Shown piece by piece: positions 27,601 to 42,600 of a stretch of DNA of 64,000 bases (position 1 is the stretch's first letter; each line of letters starts with the position of its first letter). Source of the DNA: Tubiluchus corallicola (Eukaryota; Priapulida; Priapulimorpha; Priapulimorphida; Tubiluchidae); assembly GCA_030141605.1 (NCBI GenBank), contig JAQGDQ010000264.1, positions 124,001-188,000 of the forward strand, given 5' to 3'. The notes under the pieces are model-generated. The model made no database searches. It was not told the DNA's origin and saw only the letters and a program-made list of their open reading frames with translations. A program made the translations under genes and the position numbers.

Positions 27601-30600
27601 TAAACTTGATTACAATGTTACAATGACTAGAAAAATTTTTACTTAAGTTTATGTCTTGTTACTTTTCTAGGCCCTGTTGCTGAAGTAACATTAATTGGCA
27701 ATGGATTTTTTGGCATAATTTTCTCAGTGCTAAATTTTAAATGGTGCATTATACTGCAGTTTAGTGGATTCTTTTTGTGCGCTCAGGCATGATGTATGCA
27801 CATAAATTACGTGACGTTCTAACGCAATACTTTAAGCCTATATCACAAAATTGAAAATTTTTGTCTTGTAAGAAAATAATGACTTGGTAGTGGAGAACTG
27901 TCCATGCTAATATCCACATGACATTTTCCCCAAAAAAAATGTCAGGATCGCCAGAAGAAAATTTCAATAATTTTGTTGCATAATTACTCAAGTTTTTTTC
28001 TGGGCACTATCAATAGGAACGGTAGAGAAAAGAGAGAACAACTCTAAAGCTTTATGAAGCTTAAAACTAGCAAGGTACTAAGAATAACTTTATAAAGTGT
28101 TACACATGATTCTCTAAGCCTTATACGAAGAGTGTGACTTTGTAACATGTTGATTTCACTTGAGATTCTGCATTCATCTTTATTATTGCATAAATGTTAT
28201 CACAAGCAAAAAAAAGGTACAGTGACAGGCATCTCAGTAATTTGCAAAGTTGATGAAAATTGGTTTGAGTGGGGCAGGGGTTATACAAAACAGGTATATT
28301 GAAGTATTATTTTGCTATTTTGAAGATTTTGTAATTTGGTTGCCAGGATGTAGATGTGGGTAACCAGTAACCACCCACATCCTATAACCACTCCTATAAT
28401 CATATATTTTTAAAAACATTGATGGTGTCAGATTTGCTAGCAAATGAATAAGTGACACCAGGAAAACCACTTCAGGGCGACAGTTTTGCCAGTTTCTTTC
28501 ATTTTGGAAAGTTGTATATTCATCCCAGCATAACTGTCGATTCAGTGTTTGCTCGTCAGTTACCTAGATTCAGGTTTTGGAATAATGATTCACCATTAAT
28601 GATTGCTTTTACTGCTGAGTGTTAAATTCTGGCTTATAGTATGCAGAAATGTATATAGAACCTTAAGCAAGCCAGTTAAAAAACAACCAAACAAACAGAA
28701 GAAAATCATTCAATCTCAGTCTAACACTATTAACAAAATATAGAGAAAGCAGTACTTGTGCTCTAGTTTTTAGCTGTCACTACACTCAAGTCGCTCAATT
28801 TATCCACTTACAAAATACGTTCACCCACTGTTACCAGCTTCATTGCAGCCCCGAAAGGGATACTTGCCTATAAATCTGTATTTAACTTTTCACCACTCTT
28901 GTCAAGTTTTCAGTATCGACAAATTTTAAAAGTGACATGGTATGATGCTTTGCTTACATTTGAGTCATATTTCTATTTTACACAGCAAAAGGTTGATTTG
29001 TTATTGTTGATGATAGTTCATAGTGTTTGATAAATAGACAGCTAATGTGCCTGTAACTGCTTGAAATGGTTAAATTAGAGTTTGGGTGCTCTTCTGCTAG
29101 CGCATGCCTTACGTCTCTGCACTTTGCTTACGCTACACTCAAGAGTTTGCTCTCCTGGCGATGAATTGATGAACCATATCACCTGTGGCGGTTTATTCGT
29201 AGCTACAGTACACGCTCAGGTAATGTTATTCCTACCTGTGTGACTGGCAGGACGACCCATCCGCAAACAACGCTGTCAAATTCGCATTGATTAAGAAATG
29301 CCTGCAGTGGCTGAACACAACGTTAGCTGCACGGGAACACAGAAGATATTTTTAATGGATAAGAAAGTGTAGTTTGTTATTCCGGAAATAGTGAGTAGTT
29401 GTTTAGTGTATCTGACCGTTGCCGCAGCATGACCCTGAGTTGCTTTGGAGGGTGCTTGTGCGCCCGAGCCGTTACCGCAGGTATTTGCAAAGTATCAGCA
29501 TTTGCACTTTTATTGCAGTCAGTAATATGATTATAGAACATAATAATAATGTCTTGCTGACTGTGACTGCTCTCGTTTCTTTTGCAGTCAAGTCACTGAA
29601 CTACAAAAGTATTTAAGTAGTACAACAGCTGTAATACTAGTACTGTAGTTTATTTTTGTTGTTATCGTTGTACTATCCTTGGTCTTGTCTTGATAGCAAA
29701 AACTGCCAGTGTTGTTTTCTACTTTCCTCTGCTAATGGTCAATATTGGTAGGAAAACAAAACGGTCACAGACTTGGTCAAGATTTTGTGTACAAAGTGTT
29801 CTACAGTGTAGCGGGTAGCCGATTTTTGACCAGTAAACATTTATAACCTCCTAGCGATACTGTACGTAATTGGCTAGAAATACTGAACCCTGTAAGTTGA
29901 AATATGTATCAGAATAATACTTCATTGAATCATTTTCCCATTGTGAGAACAATTGGATAATTAAGCATAAAGCGGGTACTTCACATTAAAAACTTGACTT
30001 GAATTTGACTTGAGTATTTATTTTTGTTGATTAATTATTATTGATAATGGTTATGATTCAGAGGCATGAGCTTTTGTCGCTTAAAGTTTTGATTTTATAC
30101 ATGTTTTGCTTTGATATATAGTTTCAGCCTAGTTAAGGGTGTCAGAAATTTGCAGGTAAATCTCGAAGTAACCCCTCCAACAACTTACTAATTCTTATTT
30201 TATGGCACGTCTGTGGTAATGTAGATTTTTCAGTCCAAGCCAAATTAAATATTGGGAATCTTGATTTATATGTACTTGTGGTAAAAGATATTGTTGCATA
30301 AGTTGCTGAAATGTAAATTAAAGTCTCATCATGGGGACACCTAGTGTACTCATAATAATTATAGACTGCTACATCATAGTAATCTTTAATGTCTAGTCTT
30401 AATTACTAACAATCGTTTGTCATCGCTACGGATAACCAAATTTCTCTAGTAATATCTATCCACTTTTAAGTAAAAGTAATAGAAAATTTTAGTTAAAATG
30501 TTTGGAAGAAGAATACTAGCTAAAGTTTTACATGCTATTATATTAGAAAGCTTCTTGCTTTCATTATAAAAATGTTGCGTTGCAGAAAAAGTAGTCAGCA

Positions 30601-33600
30601 ATTTTTGTAAATAGAGAGGTACTATTGTCACGTCATTTTGATGCTTAAATTATAGTCCCAAATACTCACCGTTTTTATTCAGAATAGTTAGCCAGTTTTC
30701 TAGCCCCGCAGCAAGTTGGCAAAAAGACTTTTGCACTCTCTTCTGACAGCCAATACATTATTGATTAGAACCGGACGTCAAACTTTTATTGTCATGTAAA
30801 ATATAATTTGTATTTCTTGCCTTCTGAACCTATGTTTTAGCTCCTGCCTGCTCTTTTGCAAAAATACCTCATTTTTGACGCCTGAGGTTTATCACCGATG
30901 CTACACTTTTTGCCCCATTATTGTTATATTAACTATCTAAAGTTTCTAAACAACTATCATCATGTTCACAATGTCTTTATTCCCTGTTCCTGTCTTGTCA
31001 GTTCGAAGACGAAAGCTGTAGTCATTAAAAGTGTTATTCACTGATATTAAAATTTAAATAAAGCAGCAATCACGTTGTAATTTGCTAGACGTTTCAAGCT
31101 GAAGTTTGTTAAATACTGGTTAAGCAGTGAGTGATGAGCAAAGTTCATACATTATAACCTGACAGGCGCTGAGGGTGATTGTTAGCTAGTTTAATTACTT
31201 GTTGTTATTACTGCACACAAAGAGAAGAATATGTTCTTAAAATGTCACTCATTGTAAAGTCATTGTGCTTTCAAGTTTGATTCGTTTCCTTGTTTGTTAA
31301 CGTCGCCCTTTTAGCCCTCAGAACCTCAATAACACTCTGTACTTGTCATAAAATAAACACCGTGTCACTGGCGTTGTCTTTGCGATATTAAAATTATGAT
31401 TTTTGTACCACGCAAATTGACTTCTTTAATAGTCATTGTCCAAATGTAATAATGTTAATAATGTTGTTCAGTTTTCTTTAAAATTCTTTGTTTGCTTTTC
31501 TTGGTTGATCCGCAAGTTGGTACACAGTAATTTTAATCATTTTATGAGCAATTGAGGGTGTCCCAAGTCTCGTGACGCAATAAAATAATTGTGTGACTGG
31601 CAGTGCCTTATTTCGGTGCGAGAAAAATGCAGAAGTCAGAACACCAAGTTGTGTAAGGTTCCTACTCGAATAGAAACCAAATATGGTCACATTATTGTGG
31701 TGAAATATGTGCCCTCTTATTTTATATAATTGTTTGTCGTAGTATCGTAGTCGTCTAACCGGATATAAATAAAACAATTTTTAAACTTTTTTTAATGAAC
31801 CGGTTTTTGTTTCATGAAACAGTTTCAGTGCAGCAATTCATGGTGAAAATTCAGACTGATTTCTGCAGGTTATCTGGTGGTACAACTATTTGTGGCAACT
31901 GATAATCAAAGTTCTAGTTTGCTGTCATTATATGTATTTGATGGGTGAAATTGCTGCATTGATTGGAGTATATTCCCCATGCTGTAGTGCCGTTTTTTTT
32001 TGTTGAATTACACGGATTAATCAAAGCTCCAATCTTTACAAATGATATGTGCAAGTTTTATTGTTTTTTTCCATTCTTTTCAGAATGAAAGATTCACTCA
32101 TACATTTAACCTGTGCTGATAGTTGGAACTCAGCCTTGATTAAACCAACGGTTAATTCACTATAAAGCTTATAAACAGGCCCTGTCACCTGGAACTTGCT
32201 AACTTGTTGAATAGTTGTGCACAGGGTGTAGTACCCGTGTTTATCATCCCACAATATTATCACATAATTTCATCTCTGCATGTGATTGTTGTAAACAATT
32301 TATTTTTCTCTTTTGTGTTTAAAAAGAGTGTAATTGCTGTCTAAGAGAAAGGGCAGGTGTTCATGCGAATAGAAGTGTAATAGAGGCCACTGCACTACCA
32401 TGATATTGCTGTTAGAGTAAATTTTTAAATAAAGGGTATAGAACTAGAGTTCGAAAACTAGAGAGTGGGTTTTTGTGCGACCACCCCCAACTTATTAAGA
32501 GTGTGGAAGCTCTTTGACTGGGTCAAATCCAAGTTGTGATTTGCATAAAATTTTAGACCTAGCTAACAGCTTAAGCTCAAATAGTAAACAGTGTTGTTTA
32601 TCTCACCAGTTTCTGAGTACACATCTGTGAGGTCTTCATGCCAACTCTGCTTTTTGGCTTTAAGTTTTTTTAGTTTTCTCAGTAAGCTTAGGGATTTACA
32701 TCCAAGGTGTACTCTACTTCCAAACATACCTTATAAAGGATTAAGTAAAGGTTCATGGCTCGTAATTTTTTGCCAAGGTTTGCTTTAAAGATTTAATATT
32801 TCCTGAATTAACTGCATAATTTGGTAGACGGGTCCACCTCACAATTTCTGCATAAACTGTTTTCTTGCCATTCCATTATTTGCTGTTTTCTTGTTCTAGG
32901 TGTGTTTCGATCTATGCTAGGAAGACCCTGTGATGTTAAACAACTCATTAAAAAACTCATTTTGCAGTATTAACTGACAATGCTCAAATAATGTGATTAG
33001 AGCTTTATATGCGTTTCCTGTCTTGCATTGCTGTATGTACAAGTGCTGGGATAATTAAACTGTTAGCCTGAGCTTTATCTTTCATTGTGTGTGCAAAATC
33101 CACATTTAGGCACTTTTTATTCAGGAAATAATAAGATAACTGTCCATATGGCTTCATTATTCTTTATTATTTATGTTTGCACGGGAATCTGTTCAAAATT
33201 AGTTTGCATTTGATTGCTAATTTACTTTTAGCTAGCTATAACTGATCCATAGGTTTACATTTTGACAGATACTTCTTATGATTACTCAAAATACGTTATA
33301 TTGTTAATAGCACAAATGTAAATCCTGATTGATTAGGTACTACTTTAGATGAGTTTACCTAAATTTGATAGGCAATACTTCAACAGATTCTTTTTGAAAA
33401 ATTTACAGAGACTTGTCAAAATGTCAACCAAAAATATTTGTTATTGGAGTTTTATTATTTTTGCAAATGTGCACAGCTTGTTGATGTTGTGTTGCACTTT
33501 TTTGGTTTTGATGTTGTGCTTTTCTTTCTCTCACAGATCGACACGGTCGACATAATGCCCCACGACACGGACATATACGCAGGGATGATCATGGTATGTG

Positions 33601-36600
33601 TATCACAATATATATGTGAATTTTACTTCTGAAATTACTTGCATATCTTCCTGGTCTGAGCAATGACAGAATGTGCGGTAAATATAGCAACGGTTGGTAC
33701 AGGTTCCACCGTTATCCAGCTTAAAGCAAAAACTACCCGTACAGTACCCTATTCTTCTTGTCATAAAATTATAGTTTGTTTATAAGTCTAAATTTTGCTA
33801 TCGTTGTATATTGATCACTTTAAATGCTTCAATAGAAATTCGTTAAAAATAAATTAGTAAACTGCAAAAATTTGCACTTATTAGTAATGTTTGTTGCATT
33901 TCTAAATAATTTTGCGTGGTTAATAAAATATTTTATAGTATTAGAGAAAAGGTTCGAATCGCCTATTTTAAAAACATTCGGGACTTTTAAGCCACCTGTT
34001 TCGCAATGCACATGCACATTCCCCAGCTTAGCTATTTCTGAAACACTTAGCAAAAAGTCTTGTGTTCATGAACAAAAGTTTTTGTTCAGTGGAAGAGCAA
34101 AAATGTTCCAGATTTTCTAATTTAGTTTTCCTTTCCTGTATTTACATGAGTGATTTCGTGTTGCATTGGTAAAGCACCGACTGTGATTCCTCGTTAGTGC
34201 TTGATAAACGTTTAGTGGCTTGTAGTGTAAATTTCTGAGTCTTTAAAATGAGAGCACATTTGTGATGCAATGGTTAGCATAGCTGCCCAGAAGGCAGAAG
34301 GTTTTGTGCTCGAGTCCCAGTGGACATAAAAAAAATTTCAAACTCTGATTGTTTTCATGTGTTTATATGATCAATATGGACTTCTCACTCTGCTGTTTAA
34401 TTTTGTTCTTGCGTTACCATTAACTTGACAAGAATCTCACAACTTCAAATTGATAATTTTGAAACTTGCTAATCAAGCTATAGCAAAAAAGTTGATCTAT
34501 GTCATATACCTGTGAGGTTGGGGTCACAAATTAAAATCTGTCTTACCTGTGAGCTTGTTTTACCATAAATTCTTATTAACCTGCTGAAAATGGCAATTGT
34601 AATAAATTAGTTATAGCTTAATTATCACTGCGAACTGTCATTGAAATCTAGTCTGATGGTCCTTTGAGTACTTTCACTACTTTAAAATTGCCAAAAAATG
34701 CCAGGTTGTGCCAGTACATTTGTTTGGGAGGGTATAAATTGAAATTTGATTAGTGGAAAAATGTAAAAAAGTTGTCTTTGCGTTTTTTTTTGTAGCGAAC
34801 AAACTCACGCGGAAGTTTCCTTTTTTGCTTGCAGCCTGAGGCATGTAAACTTCAAAATGTACAATCTTTCGAAGTACAAAAGTAATTAAGTCATGTTTTA
34901 ATAGGAATTTACAATATTTAATTTTTGTTCAGTATCTTATAGAATCATCAGTTGTCAAGTTTTTGAAAACTTTTTCAGACGTATATCGTGTACAACAGTT
35001 TCTAGTGGTCACTGAAATGTTAATTTTGCCATTTGCAGATTTTATTGTGATCACACATGTTAAACTGCTGGTTTGGTTTTAACATTCAACTTGGTATATA
35101 GTGTTTCACCTCAAAATTATTATTTAGCTATATTTTATAATAACGATAAGATTGTCTAACCTGATTGTCGGTGATTGATGGTCCATAGTGAAATAATTTG
35201 TACTACTGTGGCCTCTAGGTCTCATTCTTGAACATTGACCTGCTGTTGGTGTGATTAAATTTTACTTAAACTAATAAACTTTAGAAACTATTGTTGCAAG
35301 TACTGTGTCTTCATCTTTAAGCAGACAATGTGTAATAGGCACCTTATTATGGTAGCAAATAATTTTCAAATTGTACGTATTCATGTTGTATCTGAAGCTA
35401 ACACTTTTTAAAGTTTCAACTACTTAAAAAATGTTGGCTGTTCTTACTGCAAAAGTAAATAAGGTCGAGTTCTCAATAGCTTGCACATTTTTGTATCTAG
35501 AACCCGGTTTTAAAGATAAATGTTCAAATAACATTACCTAATTTTTGTTGTAATGCTGGATTGTTTAAATAGCTGTTTTTGTAACTTTATTTTGCTGCTT
35601 TTGGAAAAACATGACAAAATAACCCACTCATGGTTTCATTTGAGCTAATTTTAATTTAGACAAGTGATTAGCGGCTAGCTTCAGTGATTACATTAAAATC
35701 TGTAAATGAAAATTAGCAATGCAAAATTAAGCAAATTAGCAATTCAACTCTAGTACTCTAGTACTTAATAACTTTCAGCCTGTCTAGTGCTGCCATCTAT
35801 TAGTGAATTTTGTATTTGATAGTTTCATGCTTTTCTGCCCAATACATATATGTTAACAGTTCATAGCTTGACAAAGCTTGGAAACCTGTCTAGGCAGTAG
35901 TGATAGCATCTCTATTGTTATGCGCCAATCTCAGACTCGATGACAAAGGCGATGTCCATTCAGTAGGGTTATGGAATGTTGGGGGCAGAAACACGACTGG
36001 GTTATCATTGTAAAAGCTGTTTTAAGAAATTACAGCAATTTGATTGCTAATGTTTTAAAAGTGGATCATTTTGTGTCAGTTGGAATTTGTATTTGATCAC
36101 TTCCCTAAAACTTTAGTATTTTTATTGTAACTGGTTCTATTTTGCCCAACAACTGTTCCTGGATCAGTACTTATTGCATCTGTTTTGGCATTTAAGTGTC
36201 TTTCATTTCACCTGGAGTCAGCAGTGTGGTTGGCCAATAAATGTTATGTTGTGCACAAATATAAGGATAAAAAAGTTTCAAGTGACAATTTATCCTATTT
36301 TCATATTTTGCATCATTGATTTTATGAGACATTTTGAAATTGTTATTAAAAATACAGTTTGTGATTGTGGTGTGCAACGGTACAACTCTGTGGTGCTGCC
36401 ATTTCAGAAGAAAATGAGATCTTTGCAGAATGAACATTGAAATAAAGTTTGCTACATGCTTACTGCACATTTAGTAGAACCATCAAGTTTGAGAATACCA
36501 GTGAAATGTGAACAAGTCTCCTGTGTTGTTTAGCCTGACAATTATTTGTCAAGTACTTTTAAGCTGCAGACCTACATTTGCATTGGTTTGGCTCAAGATA

Positions 36601-39600
36601 GTCAGCACTTGTCAAATCCTGTAGTAGACATTCTGACTGCTTTAGAAATTCTCTTGTGATTTTTTTTTGTCGCTAAATTTGGTAATCAGGTGTGTTAAAG
36701 TTACTGCCCATGACTGTTGTCGGTTTGTGAGGTAAAAAGACCTAAAAAAGACATGGTTCTTTGCATATCAAAATCTAATAGTGGCTTGATGACTTGCTGT
36801 CTGCCGTCATTGAGTTTGTTTTGCAGACGTCATTACGGCTACACCCACAGCAATACTGTGGTCACCTGCTATATGTGTGGTCATCCCCGTCGTGAGCACA
36901 TAACTATGCGACAGTATACCTATGACTCGTTAGACCATCTTGATTGTATGGCTGATGAAAGTAAAGATTTTTAGTTGATTAACTTATTGTTTAGTTTCAT
37001 GAAGGGTAGCATTTCTTTCATGTAATGATTAGTAGCATACTAAGCTAAACAGTATGATTAAACATGACTGGGCTGCCATTCTTGTTGCTTGGATGAAAAA
37101 TTTCAGGCATTTTGTTCAGTTATTATGGCTTTCAAACACAGTTAAAATGGATGTGTCAATTGTTTTAGGTATAATACACAATTATCTGTCCTGTTAAGTG
37201 GCTTTCAAATCTGTTTGACTTGCATATTCAATGTGAAAACTGCCAAAAGTCACTGTAAATACCCGTAAGTTGCCGTATTGAAGTCACAATCTTATTTTGA
37301 GAGTTTTATTTCCATGGCACTTTGTTGCACGTTACTGACTAAATATTCATTTAACTAGATTCTGAACTCCTTTTGTTTTTTTCCAGGTCCCCGGCTAAAT
37401 GGGCATAGCAAATTTGAAAGAGAAAGACATCGGGTTAGTCACGGTTATGACACGTCCTCTGTAATGACTAGTGACATAGAGACGACTAGCTTCTTTGATT
37501 CAGAGGATGATGGTACTAGCAGCAGGTTTGTTATCACTGTTTCTATAAAAAATTGAACAATAAAAAAGTGGAAAATTAAATGTTTCAGTGCAACGCCATC
37601 TATTGTCTTCATGTGGGAAAACAGGCGAAGCAGCAGAAAAAATTATTAAAAACAAATTTTTGGAAGTTTTATAATTTAATTGCAAAAATAAGTCTTTTCC
37701 ATTGTAACAAATCACACAAGATTCTCATTAGCTCTTGGGCCATGTTCGGTAATGAACCAAATGTGGTTAATCTTTCCAGTTACTCGATTACCAAATTCAG
37801 GATATTTCAGTGATTTTATTTAATCAAAATAATTCTGCTAAACTTGAATACTGCTTTACCACAGAGCCATAAACCTAGAACTATTCTAGAATATAATTTC
37901 ATTTAACATGAACTTAGAAATTTTCAAAATTTTTGCAAAATACTTAAACAATTTCGTATTACAAGAATTGTGTGGGCTCAAAATTATAAGAAAAACCAGA
38001 GCTGACAAAAGTGATAAAGTTGTCATTATGCACAAATATGAGCTTATCTTAATAAATAATGATAACCAGGTATGTAAAATGTTCAAAAAACCTCATGCGA
38101 GTGGGGTCTTCTTGCAGTAAAAATTTTCTTTTTTTGATCGTGAAGATAGTACGTGTGATGTAATATGGAATTTTACAGTTTCTTTATTGTGGGTGGGACT
38201 TTATTCATTGCTCTAATTCATGTTATTCACAAAGATTTTTCTTTTTTGCATCATAATATTGCTATTTACGTTCAACTTGGATATAAATATTATACTGGAT
38301 GAATGTAATTCCTTTTCCATTGGTCATGTGGCTAACCTAAGATACTTTTTTTTGTATTTCTGATGTCACAGCTGTGTGCTTTTGGGTGTTTGATACATTT
38401 ATCTTGTAATTTAGTTGAGGTGCAGTTTTTTCGTATTTGTACAAAGTGTAAAGCATTGTAATTTGGGCAGCAGTGACAACAGCAGCTTTGGGTTTGTAGG
38501 TTTTCTCAGGTTTGGTTTGGAACATACTACCGGTGTACTCTTTGTTCACAGTATTCGAGGCATCAGTTGCTGATACATCTATTCAATTTTTGATTTCTAG
38601 ATTATCTATTTCAGTTATTTATTGGTTCACGTGAAATTAAATCAAACAGTTTCTTTGATTTGTTTTAGTGTTTCTTCTGTCTAAACTTTTAGATCTAGTT
38701 TTTTTTTGAGCCATCCTTAATTCTAACATAATTTGTACGATGCTAAGAGTAGGTATCATTTAAAAAATTTTGAAGGCTCCACTAAAATTATTTCTTAGCG
38801 ATAAATGTTACAAGTGGATACTATGAAAATGATTAAATAAACAAAAACATTGTAATACTGTGTTACGAATTTAATTGAGTTGTAAAAAGTAACCAAAAGG
38901 TGTCGCTCAGAGATTGTGTTGGACCTCTAATGATGTCATCCACCATTGAGCTACTATTCACAATGTAAAACCAGTTTTCTGTTTTACAATAACACAATGC
39001 AGTTTGATTATTGCCTCTTATTTTTTCTCTAAATAAGCCATTTAGGTTGGCTGTAATTTACTAAACTGCTAAAAGTATTTACTTTAGCAAATGATTGTTA
39101 CTAGCATAATATTTTGCAACATGAGTTTTTGTAGGATAACTGTGTTAAACTAACATAATCCATTGTTTCCCTCTGTGAATGAGATTTCTGGTTCCAGTAA
39201 AACATTTTGTGTATGCCAGGCGTATTTTCTTTACAAATGTACACTTAGAAAAGCACACAGTTTAACAGCATGTGAAAAACTCAGAAACGAATTCCATTTT
39301 GAAATAATCTTTGTTTAAGCAGAACGTGTAAAAGCAAATTTCCCTAACCCCTCTTGCTTGCAAAACACACCTTCATTGTTGAGCCTAGCACAATACTAGC
39401 AATGCTTGGAATTGTAGTAGATTTCACATGGACACTCAATCTAGCGATATGGTGTAGCCAAACACATATACACTTTCGTCAAAGTTTTCAAAGAGCTTTC
39501 TTGTCTGAACTTCTCATAAACTAGTTTAAGTGAATTGCTGGTTACAATAGCTCTCCGGGTGCAAAAGTAATTGAATGAATTACAGCAGTGAATGCCTATT

Positions 39601-42600
39601 CATTAGCAGGCACCTAATGGCAATAGAAATTAACAAGTTCTGCTGGTTCCCCGGCAGGTGGCGTAGATCTTGGCCGGTAAACTGAGGTGTATCTATACCT
39701 GAGCATCATTTATGTCTGGCACACAAGTGTGACAAGACATTTGTTAAATAGTCTGTGTTTAGTTTTGCAAGGCTGTAGTGGTGGTATGTTGGTCTGTTGA
39801 GATCTGTAAGACTTGGTACTTTGAAAAAGTGAAGCTTAGCCTGTAGGTGAAACTGTATCTTTTGCTGAGATATAATGCAGTTCCGTTTCTGATTCTGCTT
39901 TTCTGGATTAGTCCAGGAAAATTTTGAGCAACTATTGTACAAACTGACAGCCTTACACAGTGTTTTACGATGTGGTCAACCGCTTCGTTATGTTCAAGTT
40001 CCACCTCTATCGCTTCTGCCGATACCTACTGCACATTTTGTGATTATTGCACCTGGAGTGGTTTAGGAAAAGCCGGAAGAAATTTCTTTGAGCAGTCCGG
40101 GTTGATTTACCTGGAATCTGAAGATGGGTAAACACAGCCTTGCTACTTGGTTTCAGCATTTTTGGTTATTTGCTTAATATTAATCTAAGTTCTGTTATAT
40201 ACTTATCTTCGGTGTAAAATATAATTATCAGTATTTTAAACACAATTGTACATATTTTATTACTTTGACTTAATCTTAGTTGTTTTGCTGCTAGAATGAT
40301 TTTTTTCTTGCTTGTTTAGTTTTATGTAAAATTAGTATCAGTGCTTTTAAAATATAATGTAGCATCCACAGAAACTTCCACTAACACTCTTGTTACTTAA
40401 CTCATTTTCATTTGTTTGCAAACTTGCCATTTAGATTGCTTGTATGTTAGATTGTCTGTTATATTGTCTGCATTTGAAAGTAGTATTAATGATCCCATTT
40501 CTTACAGGTTTTCAAGTACAACGGAAAGAAGTTCTAGGTATGGAAGGCACAGGAAACGTCGACGAAAACATCGACAAGCTCCTCTCAATAGGGTATGTCA
40601 TTTTTTGCTTCATGTAGGTTATACTAATGCACGTCAGTTTGTACTACTGCAATTATTGTGTAACATGGCGTGACTAATTTAAATCAAAATATCCAAATAA
40701 GGTTTTAGTAAATAATAAAATAGTATTGTTAATAGTTTACATAATGCTACAGCGATTTCGTTGTCACATTTTGTCCAACCTATGACTATGGCAATTTATA
40801 ATCATTGATAAAAAGAACTAATGTCAAGTCAGTGTCACATTGAACATGCTAATTTTGTATCCTAGTCAGGCCCCCAGTAGTGATTTTAACTCTTGTGAAG
40901 TTGTTATTATGCATAAGAGGCTTTAACAGCCAATTTCCATTTTGTCTTCTCATGAGGAACAAGTTTATTCTTTCATGTTAGATATTTGATGGCTACTTTT
41001 GTTTACCCATCTGTTGAGAGGCCCCTGACCCTTCATACTTAACCCTTTCTGCTCTCCTGCATCAACATGCTATTGTTTTTCAATCAGTTTAGCTCACACA
41101 CTTGTTAGTGTTCATCTATCACCTGGTGGAGCTGCTGTCTGCTGGTACTATTGTGCGGCAGTAACACCTTTGTTAACAGCCTTATGTAGAGTGACAATTT
41201 CTGGCTGTGGTTATTCCAAATGTAACATGTGGCTACCAGCATAGACCTGCATTGCATTTAATTAATTGATGCAAAGTAGGGCTCTATGTGAGTAGTACTG
41301 TGTGCTTATTAAAATAAGGCTCTTTCTTTCCTCTATTTCCTTCATTTATATAACTACATTTATATCATGTAGTTTAAAGGAAAGGCCAAGCCTTCTGGAA
41401 AGTTTAAGCTTATATTAATGTCCCCGAAAAATGTTAGCAGCATTTAGTAATAAAAATGTGATAAGCGCCTCATGTAAGTGGTGAAATCACTTTAAAGTCC
41501 TGAATATTTCACGCATGGGCACGTCAATTTTGAGAGCCCATTCTTCCACGTATGTCATCCATCGACTGAAGAAAAGCAGTGCATTAGTAATTTTGTTTCA
41601 AAAGTATAATAAGTTTTTACAAACAATTATACACCTAATTTTGTGATATTTTTGCATGACCATTAGATAAGCTGCAGAAGCTTTAATTAGTTTAAGCAGA
41701 GCACACCTACGGAAAGTCACTAAGTCCACCAATTTTTCTCATAGTTTTTAAGTGAATGTCGGCTAATACCGCGCCTCAAAATTTTTATACACAGCGGTAG
41801 TATAAATTAATTTTATGCTTTATAGACATTTTCTGCAAATTTCTTTGGTATATTTTAAGTTTAAGCGATAACAGTAACATAAACCCAACATTCTAAGTAA
41901 CTTGCCCTTTCCTTTAGAAATCAAAGCACTATTGACCAAATTAATAATCACTTTCAGACATAGATTTTTTCACATAACTTAAAGTTATTAAGTAATATTA
42001 ATGTTCAGAATTATATGCAAGTTGAGCTGCAAATTTTTAAGTCAGTTTTTCTCTCTAGCACCGACATTCAAATGTACAAACAAGCCACTTAATCATTATT
42101 CAGCCATTCACTTTTCCTTGTGCCTTTCTCAGAGCAACATTAACAAAACACAACTATATAATAAAATAAAAATACTTTTTGCATTTCTAAGCTTAATAAA
42201 CATTTCAAGTTTGGTTAGTTTTTGAAGGGGCTACACTTGAACTAATATGGGTAACATAATTGGTTTCCGGCATATTCTAACAGCATGTTTAAGATTGTCG
42301 AGTACTTGAACCAGCTATTCTTTTGTTTGATTACTTCTAGCAATTCATGTTTGCAGCTGTGGTTACCTATGGTGCTATAGCTAAGGTCTATGCTCTCCCG
42401 TGTACTGCAGTTTTTTGCCGATGATTGCTTCAATTTTCTTCAGTATTTTCCTGGGTGGGTTCTTGAGTTGTTGGGCTGTTTTCATGGCCCATGTAATTAT
42501 GGTCCGTGTTTTGATTAGAAGTGCATAATGGGGCTTCTATGGATACATAATGCCTTCTCTGTTTACTCATTCCTTTGATGCTGTTTTCACCGGACGGCGT

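Larger units (their letters stand above)
24530..33536. other. dsh intron, 9.0 kb
   Basis: Contains the 31-bp duplication, the - strand non-LTR remnant, the hairpin at 28353 and the C/G-richer island at 29090-29480. Nothing else recognised from 29500 to 33536. Confidence 0.7.

Noticed and set aside
33349-33632. Overlapping open frames around the dsh microexon
   Set aside because: Only the 57 bases 33537-33593 have acceptor, donor and phase that fit; the remaining sequence is intron read-through.
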